A program made the translations under genes and the position numbers. The notes beneath the pieces are model-generated. The model saw only the letters and a program-made list of their open reading frames with translations. It was not told the DNA's origin and searched no databases. Positions 10,544 through 20,045 of a DNA stretch of 64,000 nucleotides are shown here, in pieces. Origin of the DNA: Clostridiales bacterium (GTDB lineage Bacteria > Bacillota > Clostridia > Oscillospirales > Acutalibacteraceae); contig JAJQIJ010000013.1 in NCBI GenBank assembly GCA_021199275.1, forward strand, positions 54,078-118,077, in the 5' to 3' direction. Positions within the stretch are counted from its first letter, which is position 1. Each line of letters begins with the position of its first letter.

Positions 10544-10727
10544 TTAAATAGCCAAAGCCGGGTTTTTCCGCCGGGGGCGGCATTTCTGCACCTTTCCGGC
10601 GCCCAAGCGCCCAATGCCTTTTATAAGTGGTTTTATTTTTGCAAAACCGCTTTGCCAGTGATACCCTGGCATAATTGCACGGCGGAACAAACGGGGCTTT
10701 TTTAAATATTTTACCGGGGGAGTAATT

Positions 10728-11453
10728 ATGAAACAGAACAAAGAAAACAAAGGTAAAAAGACTTCCGCAAAACATGTTATTTTATCTGTAATAGGCATAA
10801 TATTGTGCATTATTTTAATTCCGATTCTTGCAATAAACATTACTTTGATAATCAAAAGCTACACCAGTTCAGACGAAGTGCCGGCGGTTGCCGGATATAT
10901 GCCCATGATTGTATTGACAGATTCAATGTACCCGGAAATTGAAAGCGGAGACCTTATAATATGCCACACTGCCGAAGCGCAGGACGTTGAAGTGGGCGAC
11001 ATAATTGCGTTTTTTGACCCGCAAAGCAGTTCCAGCATAGTTTCGCACCGCGTTATTGACATTGTGACTGAAGACGGCGAAATTTATTTTGAAACAAAGG
11101 GCGACAATAATAATGTGGCAGATTCAGAGCTTGTGCCGCAGGACAACCTTGTGGGCGTGTGCATATCTGTTATAGCCGGCGCGGGTAATGTGGCAATGTT
11201 TATGCAAACCACACAGGGAATGATTTTATGCATAGTCTGCCCCATTGTTTTGCTTGTGATTTATGACATAATCCGCCGCAAAATTTATGAAAAAGATAAA
11301 AAAGACAACACCCAAATGCTGCTTAAGGAACTTGAAGAGCTCAAACAGCAAAAGGCACAAGGCGCCGTTTCAGAGCCCGCCATTTCAGGCGAAAGCGCCG
11401 TGCAAGCCGCTGAAAGCGCACAACAAACCGAAAACCACGAAGAAAACCAATAA
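10728..11453 (+). CDS. SipW-like signal peptidase I (Ser-His type), first copy
   Basis: This belongs to the SipW/ER-type branch of signal peptidase I, which removes signal peptides from exported proteins and in Bacillus processes the matrix proteins TasA and TapA. The 241-residue product has an N-terminal membrane segment (about residues 19-42), the catalytic serine in T-D-S66-M-Y-P, and His107 in S-H-R-V where bacterial-type enzymes use lysine. A second membrane segment lies near residues 163-182, followed by a charged, Gln/Ala/Glu-rich cytoplasmic tail. The start has a GGGGGAG ribosome site. It leads an operon with a second SipW-like peptidase and a class B sortase. Which proteins it cleaves is not visible here; the TasA-like cluster at 34-40 kb is a candidate. 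Confidence 0.88.
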   Translation: MKQNKENKGKKTSAKHVILSVIGIILCIILIPILAINITLIIKSYTSSDEVPAVAGYMPMIVLTDSMYPEIESGDLIICHTAEAQDVEVGDIIAFFDPQSSSSIVSHRVIDIVTEDGEIYFETKGDNNNVADSELVPQDNLVGVCISVIAGAGNVAMFMQTTQGMILCIVCPIVLLVIYDIIRRKIYEKDKKDNTQMLLKELEELKQQKAQGAVSEPAISGESAVQAAESAQQTENHEENQ

Positions 11454-11461
11454 ATAAAATA

Positions 11462-11486
11462 CGCCCGCCTGCCATAAAGGCGGGCG
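11462..11486 (+). terminator. Hairpin between the two SipW genes, weak or partial terminator
   Basis: CGCCCGCC and GGCGGGCG form a perfect eight-base stem with a nine-base loop, 8 bases after the first SipW gene. It lacks a clear T tract, so it may attenuate or stabilise the message rather than end it. The two downstream genes have no obvious promoter of their own. Confidence 0.5.
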
Positions 11487-11518
11487 TTGCCTGAATTTTA
11501 GTAAGACTGAATGTGACA

Positions 11519-12109
11519 ATGCTAATGGAAAATAAATCAAGAAAAGCAAAAAGTGCAAAAAAACTTATAAAAGCAGCTTTCAGGGCATTGCTTATATTGG
11601 TCATATGCTTTCTTTTAGGCGTAAGCATATATTCCAATATAGAAAAAAACGCCGGCGAACAAATGCCCATGCCGCTTGGCTGGGGCGTGTCAATAGTGGC
11701 GTCCGGCAGCATGGAACCAGAGCTTTCGGTAAACGACCTGGTTATAATTAAAGAAACGCAGGAAATAGCGCTTGGAGACACCATTGTTTATGAAACAGAC
11801 AGCGGCAGTCTTGTCATTCATAAGGTTATTTCGATTGACGGCAGCACAATTACAACGCAGGGCATTGCCAACAACACGCCGGACCAGCCCATTGACATAT
11901 CTGCCGTTAAAGGAAAGCTTGTTTACAGCATTCCGAAAGTGGGCGCTGTAATAACCGCGCTGAAAACGCCGGCGGGCATAATAATATTGCTTGTGGCAGC
12001 GGTGCTTTTGTTTGCAGCCCCGAACTTCATAAAAACAAAAAAAGACAACAGCGGCGAAGACCCAGAAAAGCTGAAAGAGGAAATTAAAAAATTAAAAGAT
12101 GAGCAATAA
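11519..12109 (+). CDS. SipW-like signal peptidase I (Ser-His type), second copy
   Basis: This is a smaller SipW-type signal peptidase of about 196 residues. A membrane segment near residues 23-42 is followed by the catalytic box S-G-S64-M-E-P and by His101 in V-I-H-K-V, replacing the usual lysine. It has the T-x-G-x-A-N-N-T-P-D segment found in SipW proteins and a second membrane segment near residues 155-172. Three in-frame starts (GTG 11513, ATG 11519, ATG 11525) have no clear ribosome site, so the start is uncertain by a few codons. The stop overlaps the sortase start by 11 bases, a tight coupling that ties signal-peptide cleavage to sorting. Confidence 0.85.
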   Translation: MLMENKSRKAKSAKKLIKAAFRALLILVICFLLGVSIYSNIEKNAGEQMPMPLGWGVSIVASGSMEPELSVNDLVIIKETQEIALGDTIVYETDSGSLVIHKVISIDGSTITTQGIANNTPDQPIDISAVKGKLVYSIPKVGAVITALKTPAGIIILLVAAVLLFAAPNFIKTKKDNSGEDPEKLKEEIKKLKDEQ

Positions 12110-12836
12110 AAAATCTTTGCGCTGGCGTTTACCCCTTATCATAATTCTTATTATTGTAATAGCAATTTCGGGCTATAAAATTTATGACTATCTGTCTGAA
12201 ATAAGCACCGCAGTCAAAGAAACAGACAGCCTGGCCGAAATTGCAGTAAGCGAAGCCGAGTCAGGCGAAGCTGCGCCTATTTCAGTTGACTTTGACAAGC
12301 TTTTAAGTCAAAATGCAGACATAATTGCGTGGATATACTGCGAAGACACGCCGATTAACTACCCCATAGTTCAGGCTTCTGACAACAGCTATTACCTGCG
12401 CCGCCTGACAGACGGCAGCTATAACCGCGCGGGCACACTGTTTATGGACTGTAATAATAAAAGCGACTTTTCCGACTTAAACTCTGTAATTTACGGGCAT
12501 AATATGAAAACAGACATAATGTTCGGCACGCTGCCCGAATATGAAGAGCAAAGCTATTATGACGAACACCCGGTAATGTGGCTCTTTACCCCGCAGCAAA
12601 ATTATAAAATTGAATTGTTTGCCGCTTTTCTTACGAGCGCCGGCTCTGAAATTTATGAAGCTCTTGACACCGAAGAGCAGCTGGGCGAATATATTGCAGA
12701 CGCCCTGGCAGAATCTGACTTCAAGGCAGAAATTGACCCCACCGGCGCAGAACATATAATAACACTGTCAACCTGCTCATATGAATATAACAATGCGCGC
12801 TATGTTTTAATAGGCGTACTTAGCGAATGCAATTAA
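12099..12836 (+). CDS. srtB: Class B sortase
   Basis: Sortases are membrane-bound cysteine transpeptidases that attach secreted proteins to the cell wall. The 245-residue product has an N-terminal membrane anchor (about residues 11-30) and the class B layout: an N-terminal helical extension, I-A-W-I, a long insertion, His134 in Y-G-H-N-M, Cys226 in L-S-T-C-S-Y-E, and Arg234 in N-A-R-Y-V. It overlaps the second SipW gene. In other Clostridia class B sortases accept (S/P)PxTG or NPxTG motifs. The only match I saw in this window is the extreme C-terminus of the protein encoded at 33979-34359. Confidence 0.92.
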   Translation: MSNKKSLRWRLPLIIILIIVIAISGYKIYDYLSEISTAVKETDSLAEIAVSEAESGEAAPISVDFDKLLSQNADIIAWIYCEDTPINYPIVQASDNSYYLRRLTDGSYNRAGTLFMDCNNKSDFSDLNSVIYGHNMKTDIMFGTLPEYEEQSYYDEHPVMWLFTPQQNYKIELFAAFLTSAGSEIYEALDTEEQLGEYIADALAESDFKAEIDPTGAEHIITLSTCSYEYNNARYVLIGVLSECN

Positions 12837-12912
12837 CATAAAAAGTTGGTGTTCTATTAAACGGCTTGCACCGCGGTTAAATTTTGCCGCCGGGCACGAT
12901 AAGCTAAATTCA

Positions 12913-12948
12913 AAAGAGCCGCCGATACAAACGTATCGGCGGCTCTTT
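12913..12948. terminator. Bidirectional terminator between srtB and trpA
   Basis: A 16-base perfect stem (AAAGAGCCGCCGATAC / GTATCGGCGGCTCTTT) with a four-base loop lies between two converging operons. Short A and T runs on either side let it act in both directions. Confidence 0.9.
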
Positions 12949-13025
12949 GAATAGTTGCCCGGCTTTTTAAATGCCCACCGTTGGGTGCCGGGGCGGCAGC
13001 CGGCGCTCTTTGGCTGGCTTTTGTT

Positions 13026-13796
13026 TTATTCCATTGCCAGCTTCATTTCCTTTACATATTTATAAACCTGTTCGGGGGCGTTTTTGCCATATTTTTCAAC
13101 AAGGCGCACTATGGCGGAACCGACTATTACACCGTCTGCCACACGGGAATATTTTTTTGCCTGTTCAGGCGTGCTGATTCCGAAGCCTATTGCCACCGGC
13201 GTGTCTGTAACGGCTTTTATGGCGGCGGTGATTGACTCAAGGTCTGTTTTAATTTCGTTTCTTACCCCCGTAACGCCGAGAGATGAAACTTCATAAATAA
13301 ACCCCTGTGCGTCTTCGGCAATCATTTTTATGCGTTCGTCGCTTGTGGGCGCAATAAGTGAAATTACGTCTATGCCGTATTTTTCGGCAACGTCTGAAAG
13401 TTCGTGTTTTTCTTCAAACGGCATGTCAGGTATTATTACCCCGCTTATTCCGCTTTCCACGGCACGGCTTAAAAACCTGTCATAGCCATATTTAAAAAGC
13501 ACGTTTAAATATGTCATATAAACCAGCGGCACGTCGGTTTCTTTTGAAATTTCTTTTGTAAGTTCAAAAACCTTGTCTGTTGTAGTGCCGTTTGCAAGTG
13601 AACGAATATTTGCCCCCTGAATTACAACACCCTCTGCAATCGGGTCTGAAAAAGGAATGCCTATTTCAATTAAATCACAGCCGCCTTCGGCCATTTTAAG
13701 TATTATCTGCCTGCTTGTTTCCATGTCCGGGTCACCGGCAGTCACAAAACCTATAAACGCCTTTTTGCCGGAAAATGCTTTTGCTATTTTATTCAT
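13026..13796 (-). CDS. trpA: Tryptophan synthase alpha chain
   Basis: TrpA cleaves indole-3-glycerol phosphate to indole, which is channelled to TrpB. The 256-residue product has the catalytic glutamate and aspartate region ([11 protein letters not shown]), the T-A-G-D-P-D-M start of the barrel, and the phosphate-binding G-F-G-I-S and G-S-A-I-V loops. It is the last gene of the trp operon and its start overlaps the trpB stop by eight bases. The residues after I-P-F-S-D-P read I-A-E-G-V-V, a mild departure from the common L-A-D-G-P-V. Confidence 0.97.
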   Translation of the reverse strand: MNKIAKAFSGKKAFIGFVTAGDPDMETSRQIILKMAEGGCDLIEIGIPFSDPIAEGVVIQGANIRSLANGTTTDKVFELTKEISKETDVPLVYMTYLNVLFKYGYDRFLSRAVESGISGVIIPDMPFEEKHELSDVAEKYGIDVISLIAPTSDERIKMIAEDAQGFIYEVSSLGVTGVRNEIKTDLESITAAIKAVTDTPVAIGFGISTPEQAKKYSRVADGVIVGSAIVRLVEKYGKNAPEQVYKYVKEMKLAME

Positions 13797-14973
13797 AAAT
13801 TTCTTTCCCCCTGTACCTTGCTATGGCGGCCACGTCTTTGTCTCCCCTGCCGGAAAGGCAGCAAATTATAATTTCGTTTTTATTCATTTGCGGCGCAATT
13901 TTCATTACATGGGCTATTGCATGCGCGCTTTCAATGGCGCAAATTATGCCTTCCGTTTTTGCAAGATATTCAAACGCGTTTACGGCTTCGTCGTCAGTCA
14001 CAGGCACATATTCCGCCCTGCCCGTGTCTTTAAGATGGGCGTGTTCAGGGCCAACACCCGGGTAATCAAGCCCCGCCGATATGCTGTAAACAGGCGCAAT
14101 CTGGCCGTATTCGTCTTGGCAAAAATATGATTTCATGCCATGGAAAACGCCCGGTGTGCCGGTGGCCATTGTGGCTGCGGTTTCTTTTGTGTCAACACCC
14201 TTGCCTGCCGCTTCACAGCCAATAAGGCGAACATCTTTATCATTAATGAAATTATAAAACATGCCCATGGCGTTTGACCCGCCGCCCACACACGCCAGCA
14301 CAGCGTTCGGCAGCCTGCCCTCTTTTTGCAAAATCTGTTCGCGCGCTTCCTGGCTTATAACAGCCTGAAAGTCGCGCACTATAGTGGGAAATGGGTGCGG
14401 CCCCATGACAGAGCCAAGCACATAAAGCGTGTCGTCTACGCGCGACACCCATTCGCGCATGGCTTCGTTTACCGCGTCCTTTAAAGTCATGGTGCCGGTG
14501 CAAACCGGGTGCACCTTGGCGCCTAAAAGTTCCATTCTGTAACAGTTAAGAGCCTGGCGTTCAGTGTCAAGCTTGCCCATATAGATTTCACATTCAAGCC
14601 CCATAAGCGCTGCCGCGGTGGCAGCCGCAACACCGTGCTGCCCCGCGCCGGTTTCCGCTATTATGCGCGTTTTGCCCATTTTTTTTGCAAGCAGGCACTG
14701 CCCCAAGACATTGTTGATTTTATGCGCGCCGGTGTGGTTTAAATCTTCACGCTTCAGGTAAATTTTGGCGCCGCCCAAGTCCTGCGTCATGTTTTCAGCA
14801 TAATAAAGCAGCGACGGCCTGCCCGCATATTCCCTGTTTACAGTGTCAAGCTCTTTTATAAAGTCAGGGTCGTTTTTATAATGTTCATAAGCTTTTTCAA
14901 GATTTATAATTTCATTCATCAGCGTTTCTGGTATATACTGCCCGCCGTGTATTCCGAATCTGCCTTTATTCAT
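13789..14973 (-). CDS. trpB: Tryptophan synthase beta chain
   Basis: TrpB is the PLP enzyme that joins indole and serine into tryptophan. The 394-residue product begins [20 protein letters not shown], the usual TrpB1 opening, and carries the PLP lysine in H-T-G-A-H-K-I-N-N, the E-T-G-A-G-Q-H-G-V loop, and a G-G-G-S-N-A phosphate loop. The start at 14973 is set by family comparison and a GGAG ten bases upstream, not by the longer open frame. It overlaps trpF by eight bases and trpA by eight bases. Confidence 0.97.
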   Translation of the reverse strand: MNKGRFGIHGGQYIPETLMNEIINLEKAYEHYKNDPDFIKELDTVNREYAGRPSLLYYAENMTQDLGGAKIYLKREDLNHTGAHKINNVLGQCLLAKKMGKTRIIAETGAGQHGVAAATAAALMGLECEIYMGKLDTERQALNCYRMELLGAKVHPVCTGTMTLKDAVNEAMREWVSRVDDTLYVLGSVMGPHPFPTIVRDFQAVISQEAREQILQKEGRLPNAVLACVGGGSNAMGMFYNFINDKDVRLIGCEAAGKGVDTKETAATMATGTPGVFHGMKSYFCQDEYGQIAPVYSISAGLDYPGVGPEHAHLKDTGRAEYVPVTDDEAVNAFEYLAKTEGIICAIESAHAIAHVMKIAPQMNKNEIIICCLSGRGDKDVAAIARYRGKEIYE

Positions 14974-15550
14974 ACCTTGCAATCTCCAATATTCTTTTGA
15001 TTTTATTGTAATCCTTAACGCCGCCGGTTTCAACGCCTGACGAAATATCAAGCGCAAACGGCTTTACCGTTTCAATGGCTGATTTTAAATTGCTTTCACA
15101 AAGCCCGCCTGCCAAAAAAAACTTTTTTTGCGTTTTGGGAATGTTTTTCCATTCAAATGCCTGCCCGCTGCCCGCGCCGGAATCGAACATGAAATATTCG
15201 CAGTCATAGTCTTTAAGCTTTGCGCCCGCTGCGCCACCGGCGACCTTAAAGCATTTTATTACAGGCGCTTTTATTTTTTTACAATAGCCGCCGCTTTCAT
15301 TGCCGTGCAGCTGAACTATGTCTATTATGCCGCTGCTGACAAAGAAATTTATGCGTTCTGTGTCGTCGTCAACAAACACGCCTACCGCCTTTATTTCACC
15401 GCAAAGCCGAGACTTAAGGCGCTTTGCCGTTTCCATGTCAATGCTTCTGCGAAAGCCGGGGGTTAATATAAAGCCCGCAAAGTCCGGCTTTAATTCGTTT
15501 ACATAATCAATGTCCTGCTCGCGCCTGAGCCCGCAAATTTTAATTAGCAT
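14966..15550 (-). CDS. trpF: Phosphoribosylanthranilate isomerase
   Basis: TrpF performs the Amadori rearrangement of phosphoribosylanthranilate in tryptophan synthesis. The 194-residue product starts [14 protein letters not shown] with the catalytic cysteine in K-I-C-G-L, followed by [13 protein letters not shown], and the C-terminal A-L-D-I-S-S-G-V-E motif with the catalytic aspartate. It overlaps trpC by 11 bases and trpB by eight, so the operon is tightly packed. It is a separate gene, not fused to trpC. Confidence 0.95.
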   Translation of the reverse strand: MLIKICGLRREQDIDYVNELKPDFAGFILTPGFRRSIDMETAKRLKSRLCGEIKAVGVFVDDDTERINFFVSSGIIDIVQLHGNESGGYCKKIKAPVIKCFKVAGGAAGAKLKDYDCEYFMFDSGAGSGQAFEWKNIPKTQKKFFLAGGLCESNLKSAIETVKPFALDISSGVETGGVKDYNKIKRILEIARYE

Positions 15551-16331
15551 TGCCCCTGAGCTCCTTTAAAGCCGCAGCCCTGTCAGGCGCGCGCATAAGC
15601 GCCTCGCCTATAAGCACGGCATTTGTGTTATTAGCTTGCAGCGTTTCAATGTCTGCCCTGCTTTTTACGCCGCTTTCGCTGACATATATAATGTTTTCGG
15701 GAATCAGCCGTCTCATGCGCGCCGAATTGGAAACGTCAACCGAAAAGTCGTTTAAATTTCTGTTGTTTACCCCCACTATGCGCGCCCCGGCGCGAAGAGC
15801 CGTTTCTGTTTCAGGCTCACTATGCGCTTCCACCAGCGCGCTGATTCCCAAATCATTGCAAATTGCAATATATTCCCTGATTTGGCTTTCCGAAAGCAAC
15901 GCGCATATAAGCAGCACACAGTCTGCCCCCAATAGCTTTGCTTCATAAATCTGGTAACTGCTAAGCGTGAAATCCTTGCGCAGCACCGGAATTGAAACAG
16001 CAGCTTTGATTTTCCTTAAATATTCGTCTGCGCCCAAAAACCACCTGGGCTCTGTAAGGCATGAAATGCAATCTGCGCCGCCCTTTTCATATTCAAGCGC
16101 AATTTTCAAATAAGGAAAATCAGGCGATATAAGCCCCTTTGACGGGCTGGCTTTTTTAATTTCGCATATAAACGAAAGGCCGGGTGCGCCCAAAGCTTTT
16201 TCAAATTCAAACGCGCCCTTTTTCATTGCCAGCGCTTTTGCTGTTACTGACTTTTCGCTTTCTTTTTTCTTAATAGCCGCATATCTTTCTTTGGTATAAG
16301 CGGCAATTTCATTTAAAATAGTGTTACTCAT
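15540..16331 (-). CDS. trpC: Indole-3-glycerol phosphate synthase
   Basis: TrpC closes the indole ring of indole-3-glycerol phosphate. The 263-residue product shows I-C-E-I-K-K-A-S-P-S-K-G with a catalytic lysine, V-L-R-K-D-F with a second lysine, V-G-V-N-N-R-N-L, and V-S-E-S-G-V in the expected order of a TIM barrel. Both ends overlap neighbouring trp genes (8 bases with trpD, 11 with trpF). Confidence 0.97.
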   Translation of the reverse strand: MSNTILNEIAAYTKERYAAIKKKESEKSVTAKALAMKKGAFEFEKALGAPGLSFICEIKKASPSKGLISPDFPYLKIALEYEKGGADCISCLTEPRWFLGADEYLRKIKAAVSIPVLRKDFTLSSYQIYEAKLLGADCVLLICALLSESQIREYIAICNDLGISALVEAHSEPETETALRAGARIVGVNNRNLNDFSVDVSNSARMRRLIPENIIYVSESGVKSRADIETLQANNTNAVLIGEALMRAPDRAAALKELRGNAN

Positions 16332-17346
16332 TTGTTATCTCTGTAAATTTATTCAGCGTTTCAAGCGCCCTGCCTGAATCAATGCTTTCGGCAGCTATGT
16401 CCATGGCTTCCTTCAGGCTGACTTTGCCGCGCCTATCAACATATATTCCGCCGCCCGCGTTTAAAATAACGGCTGTTCTTTGCGCGTCTGTTCCGCCGCC
16501 TGCCAGCACGGCCCTTGTTATTGCGGCGTTTTCCTGCGCCGTGCCGCCCAATAAGTCTGACTTTTTATAACGTTTAAAGCCGAAATCTTCAGGCTTTATG
16601 GTGTAATATTTGATGTCTGTGTTTCTGACTTCTGCAATGGCAGTTTCGCCGCAGGCGCTGATTTCGTCAAATGTGTCAAGCCCAAACACCACCAAAGCGT
16701 CTTTAACGCCGAGCTTTATTATAACCTTTGCAATTTTTTCAACATATTCCCTGCTGAAAACGCCCAAAACCATCATGTCTGCCCCGGCGGGGTTAGTCAA
16801 GGGGCCCAAGATATTAAACACAGTTCTTATGCCTATTTCCTTGCGCACCGGCCCCACAAAGCGCATTGCGCTGTGGTATTTCTGCGCAAACAGAAAACAC
16901 ATATTAGCTTCATCAAACGCTTTTTTCATAACGGCCGAGTCGGCGTTTACATTGACCCCCAAAGCTTCAAGGCAATCTGCCGCGCCGCTTTGAGACGACG
17001 CCGCGCGGTTGCCGTGCTTGGCAATTTTTACGCCGGCAGCAGCAAGCACAAAAGACGCTGTGGTAGATATGTTGAAGCTGTTTGACTTATCGCCGCCGGT
17101 GCCCACTATGTCAAGCGAATGCACCGCCCCGTCAAAATGCAGGGCGCGGCTGCGCATGCCGTTTGCCGAGCCGGCTATTTCATCGTCTGTTTCGCCTTTA
17201 ATCGCAAGCGCGGTTAAAAAAGACGCAATAAGCGCAGCAGAGCATTCGCCGCCCATGATTTCCTCAACGGCGCTCTTTGCTTCGTCATAAGTAAGATTTT
17301 CGCCTGCCGTTACCTTAAAAAGTAAATCCTTTAACATTGTTACCAT
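16324..17346 (-). CDS. trpD: Anthranilate phosphoribosyltransferase
   Basis: TrpD transfers phosphoribose from PRPP to anthranilate. The product of about 340 residues has the diagnostic D-I-V-G-T-G-G-D-K-S-N-S-F-N-I-S-T PRPP loop, K-H-G-N-R-A-A-S-S, and G-P-L-T-N-P-A. Two starts are possible: ATG 17346, with GGA seven bases upstream, or ATG 17337, which aligns best with the common M-L-K-D-L-L opening; the difference is three residues. Unlike the other trp genes it is separated from its upstream neighbour trpG by about 136 bases. Confidence 0.95.
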   Translation of the reverse strand: MVTMLKDLLFKVTAGENLTYDEAKSAVEEIMGGECSAALIASFLTALAIKGETDDEIAGSANGMRSRALHFDGAVHSLDIVGTGGDKSNSFNISTTASFVLAAAGVKIAKHGNRAASSQSGAADCLEALGVNVNADSAVMKKAFDEANMCFLFAQKYHSAMRFVGPVRKEIGIRTVFNILGPLTNPAGADMMVLGVFSREYVEKIAKVIIKLGVKDALVVFGLDTFDEISACGETAIAEVRNTDIKYYTIKPEDFGFKRYKKSDLLGGTAQENAAITRAVLAGGGTDAQRTAVILNAGGGIYVDRRGKVSLKEAMDIAAESIDSGRALETLNKFTEITNE

Positions 17347-17482
17347 AAACCTTTCCGGCTGCAAAATTTTAAACCACGTTATTCCCGCGCGGCCGAACGG
17401 GGCGTGATATGAATTCATCAAGGCAAAAGCTTTGAGTGAATTGGTTGTAATTTTATAATCGTAAGCGCATGAAAGCGGAAAT

Positions 17483-18055
17483 TTATGCCTTTGCGCTTAA
17501 AAAATTATGCAATATTGTTTTGCCGTCAGGCGTCATTATTGACTCCGGGTGGAATTGCAGCCCCCAAATAGGGTATTGCGTGTGCCTGACTGCCATTATT
17601 TCACCGTCTTGCGTTTTGGCAATTACCTTAAGGCACGCGGGTATGGTGGCGGGGTCTGCCGCAAGCGAATGGTATCTTGCAACCGTGATTTCACCGGGAA
17701 GAGAGCTGAAAATCGGGTCTGCCGTGTCAATTTGCACCACGCTTTGCTTGCCGTGCATAAGTTCACGCGCATATGTAACCGTGGCGCCGAAGGCTTCGCA
17801 TATTGACTGGTGGCCAAGGCAAACACCCAGAATTTTTGAAAATTTGCCCAGTTCTCTTGCGACTTCAATGCACACGCCCGCGTCTTTGGGGCGCCGCGGC
17901 CCCGGCGATAAAATAATATATTCGGCCTGAAGCGCCTTTATTTCAGGCAAAGTCATTTCGTCGTTTCTTATTACTTTTATGTCGGGGTTTTCAGCGCCGA
18001 TTAACTGGTAAAGGTTATATGAAAAGCTGTCATAATTGTCAATCAACAATATCAA
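17483..18055 (-). CDS. trpG: Anthranilate synthase component II (glutamine amidotransferase)
   Basis: TrpG supplies ammonia from glutamine to TrpE. The 190-residue class I amidotransferase has the catalytic cysteine in G-V-C-L-G-H-Q, the oxyanion region L-S-P-G-P, and the His/Glu pair in L-Q-F-H-P-E-S. I set the start at a TTG (18055): AAGGGGGA stands eight bases before it, the family normally begins M-I-L-L-I-D-N-Y-D-S-F, and the TTG overlaps the trpE stop as TTGA. The ATG at 18076 would add seven Lys/Arg/Gly residues encoded by the ribosome site itself. Confidence 0.95.
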   Translation of the reverse strand: MILLIDNYDSFSYNLYQLIGAENPDIKVIRNDEMTLPEIKALQAEYIILSPGPRRPKDAGVCIEVARELGKFSKILGVCLGHQSICEAFGATVTYARELMHGKQSVVQIDTADPIFSSLPGEITVARYHSLAADPATIPACLKVIAKTQDGEIMAVRHTQYPIWGLQFHPESIMTPDGKTILHNFLSAKA

Positions 18056-19518
18056 TTTTCTTCCCCCTTTTCGCATTGCAGGGCATTTACAACCGCCCTT
18101 GCCTTATTTAAACATTCAAGGTGTTCCTTTTCAGGGTTTGAATCTGCCACAATGCCCGCCCCGGAACGGACATAGACCTTGCCGTTTTTCTTATAGGCAA
18201 TTCTTATTGCAATGCATGTGTCCAGGTTGCCCGTAAAGTCAATATAGCCTATTGCGCCGCCGTATATGCCGCGCCTGTTATTTTCAAGTTCGTTTATAAT
18301 CTGCATTGCCCTGATTTTCGGCGCGCCGGAAAGCGTGCCTGCCGGCAGCACTGCGTCAATGGCGTCAAGCGCGCCGCAGCCGCCCCTTATTGTGCCGGAA
18401 ACTGTGGAACCTATGTGCATAACATGGCTGAACTTTAAAATGTTGTGGTATTGCTGAACTTTCACGCTGCCGAAACAACTTATTTTGCCCAAATCATTTC
18501 TGCCCAAATCAACCAGCATATTGTGTTCAGACAGCTCTTTTGGGTCGCAAAGCAGCGCCTGTTCAAGCTGCGCGTCTTCCTCTGCCGTCTTGCCGCGCGG
18601 CCTGGTGCCCGCAAGCGGGTATGTGTAAAGCGTGTCGCCTGTAAGCTTGACAAGGGTTTCTGGCGACGCACCGGCAATTTCAATGTCATTTGACGAAAAA
18701 TAAAACATATAAGGGCTTGGGTTTATTTTTTTGAGCCTTTCAAATGTGTTGAAAAGCGAGCCTTCCATGCCGGCTTCAAGCCTGTTGGAAAGCACCACCT
18801 GAAAAATATCGCCCTCGCGAATATAATGCTTTGCCCTTTCAACCATTGCGCCGTATTCCCCGGCGCTGAAAAGCGGTTTGAAATCTGTTTTAAGCACCGC
18901 TTCCGGCTGCGGAGCTTCTGCACCGTTTTCTATTATGTCCTGCATTATTTCAAGCTCGCACACGGCGCTTTTATAATTTTCAGCCACCCTGTCTGTTTGC
19001 ATGTTTGAAATTAAAATAATCTTTTTTTCCCTGTTGTCAAAGGCTATTACCTTGTCAAACAGCATAAGGTCAACGTCTTTAAAATTGCCGTCGTCAGCCG
19101 CGTCAAGGTCAATGCCGTTTTCGCTGTATTTTATATAGTCATATGAAAAATAGCCAACCAGCCCGCCTGCGAAAGTGGGCAGATATTCAAGCTTCGGGCT
19201 CTTGTGTTCGTCAAGAATTTTTTGAATATGCCGGCGGGGCGAAGAGTCGTATTTCATAACCCCATATTCGTCTGCCACCGTAACAGCATAGTCCTTGCAG
19301 GTTATTTCGGCTTTCGGGTCATAGCCTATAAATGTATACCTGCCCCAGCGGTGGGCGTCTTCACAAGATTCAAGCACAAAGCAGTGCGAACTGACGTTTT
19401 TAAGCTTTTTAATTACCTGCCCCGGCGTATAGCTAAACTCTATTTCCTTTGACAGCGGAATTGTTTTATAATCTTTCGCCAAATTTATAACTTCTTCAAA
19501 CGAAGGTCTGATTTGCAT
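18052..19518 (-). CDS. trpE: Anthranilate synthase component I
   Basis: TrpE converts chorismate and ammonia to anthranilate, the committed step to tryptophan. The 488-residue product has an N-terminal L-E-S-C-E-D feedback-inhibition segment (about residues 50-55), D-I-F-Q-V-V-L-S, S-P-E-T-L-V, G-T-R-P-R-G, and D-L-G-R-N-D-L-G-K-I, all typical. The start at 19518 follows GGGGTGA. It is the first gene of the operon and lies behind a T-box leader, with a family B repeat in the interval between the leader terminator and the start codon. Confidence 0.97.
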   Translation of the reverse strand: MQIRPSFEEVINLAKDYKTIPLSKEIEFSYTPGQVIKKLKNVSSHCFVLESCEDAHRWGRYTFIGYDPKAEITCKDYAVTVADEYGVMKYDSSPRRHIQKILDEHKSPKLEYLPTFAGGLVGYFSYDYIKYSENGIDLDAADDGNFKDVDLMLFDKVIAFDNREKKIILISNMQTDRVAENYKSAVCELEIMQDIIENGAEAPQPEAVLKTDFKPLFSAGEYGAMVERAKHYIREGDIFQVVLSNRLEAGMEGSLFNTFERLKKINPSPYMFYFSSNDIEIAGASPETLVKLTGDTLYTYPLAGTRPRGKTAEEDAQLEQALLCDPKELSEHNMLVDLGRNDLGKISCFGSVKVQQYHNILKFSHVMHIGSTVSGTIRGGCGALDAIDAVLPAGTLSGAPKIRAMQIINELENNRRGIYGGAIGYIDFTGNLDTCIAIRIAYKKNGKVYVRSGAGIVADSNPEKEHLECLNKARAVVNALQCEKGEEN

Positions 19519-19545
19519 TTTTATCACCCCAAATAACTTAAGCAA

Positions 19546-19617
19546 TCGTGAGCCGAGCCGGGCAAGGTTTATCTTGGCAATGCCCCAAATACTGCGTTAA
19601 AAATACTCTGAATATTA
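19546..19617 (+). repeat. Family B repeat, copy B1, inside the trp leader
   Basis: From TAACTTAAGCAATCG through CAAATACTGCGTTAAAAATA the segment matches the inverted copy at 35171-35291 closely, including ATCTTGGCAAT. The match fades after about 19617, so this copy looks truncated at its right end. It sits between the T-box terminator and trpE and would be transcribed whenever the operon is on. Confidence 0.7.
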
Positions 19618-19675
19618 GGTGGGGAATGCCCACGCCTGTGCAGTCTGCCGGGACTTTTGGCTGCCCGGCCTTTTA

Positions 19676-20039
19676 AAATAAAAAAACCTGACAGCAGTAT
19701 TACACTGCCGTCAGGGACGATTTTTAATCGCGGTACCACCCTGTTTTGCGGAAAACCCGCACACTCTTGCAAGATACTATCATATCTTTGACCGATTAAC
19801 GCAGGTCTGCACGTTGCGTTATACTAAGCTTAAAGCTTTTCTGCGCACCCTCAGCGGGCCATTTGGCAGGCCGTTTATTACCCCTTTCCAGCAACGGGGC
19901 TCTCTGTAAATTCGTGCTTTGCCTTTATTTCCGCTTCAACGGTTTGATTTTATTAAATTTGTAAAGCGCCGTGGCGCTTGCCGCAGGCTTTTGCGCCGGC
20001 TTAAAACACAAGCGCTTTTAAAATGATGTTTTCATTTCA
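19676..20039 (-). promoter_or_regulatory. T-box riboswitch leader of the trp operon
   Basis: The T-box leader senses uncharged tRNA and lets transcription continue when tryptophan is short. The conserved T-box core GGTGGTACCGCG is at 19729-19740 on the minus strand, directly before a strong terminator hairpin (19687-19715, 12-base arms with one mismatch) and a T-rich run. Upstream the Stem I landmark ACAGAGAGCC lies at 19898-19907. A TGG triplet at 19859-19861, on the 3' side of Stem I, is a reasonable tryptophan specifier, agreeing with the genes controlled; I have not folded the RNA. Confidence 0.93.
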
Positions 20040-20045
20040 ATATTA

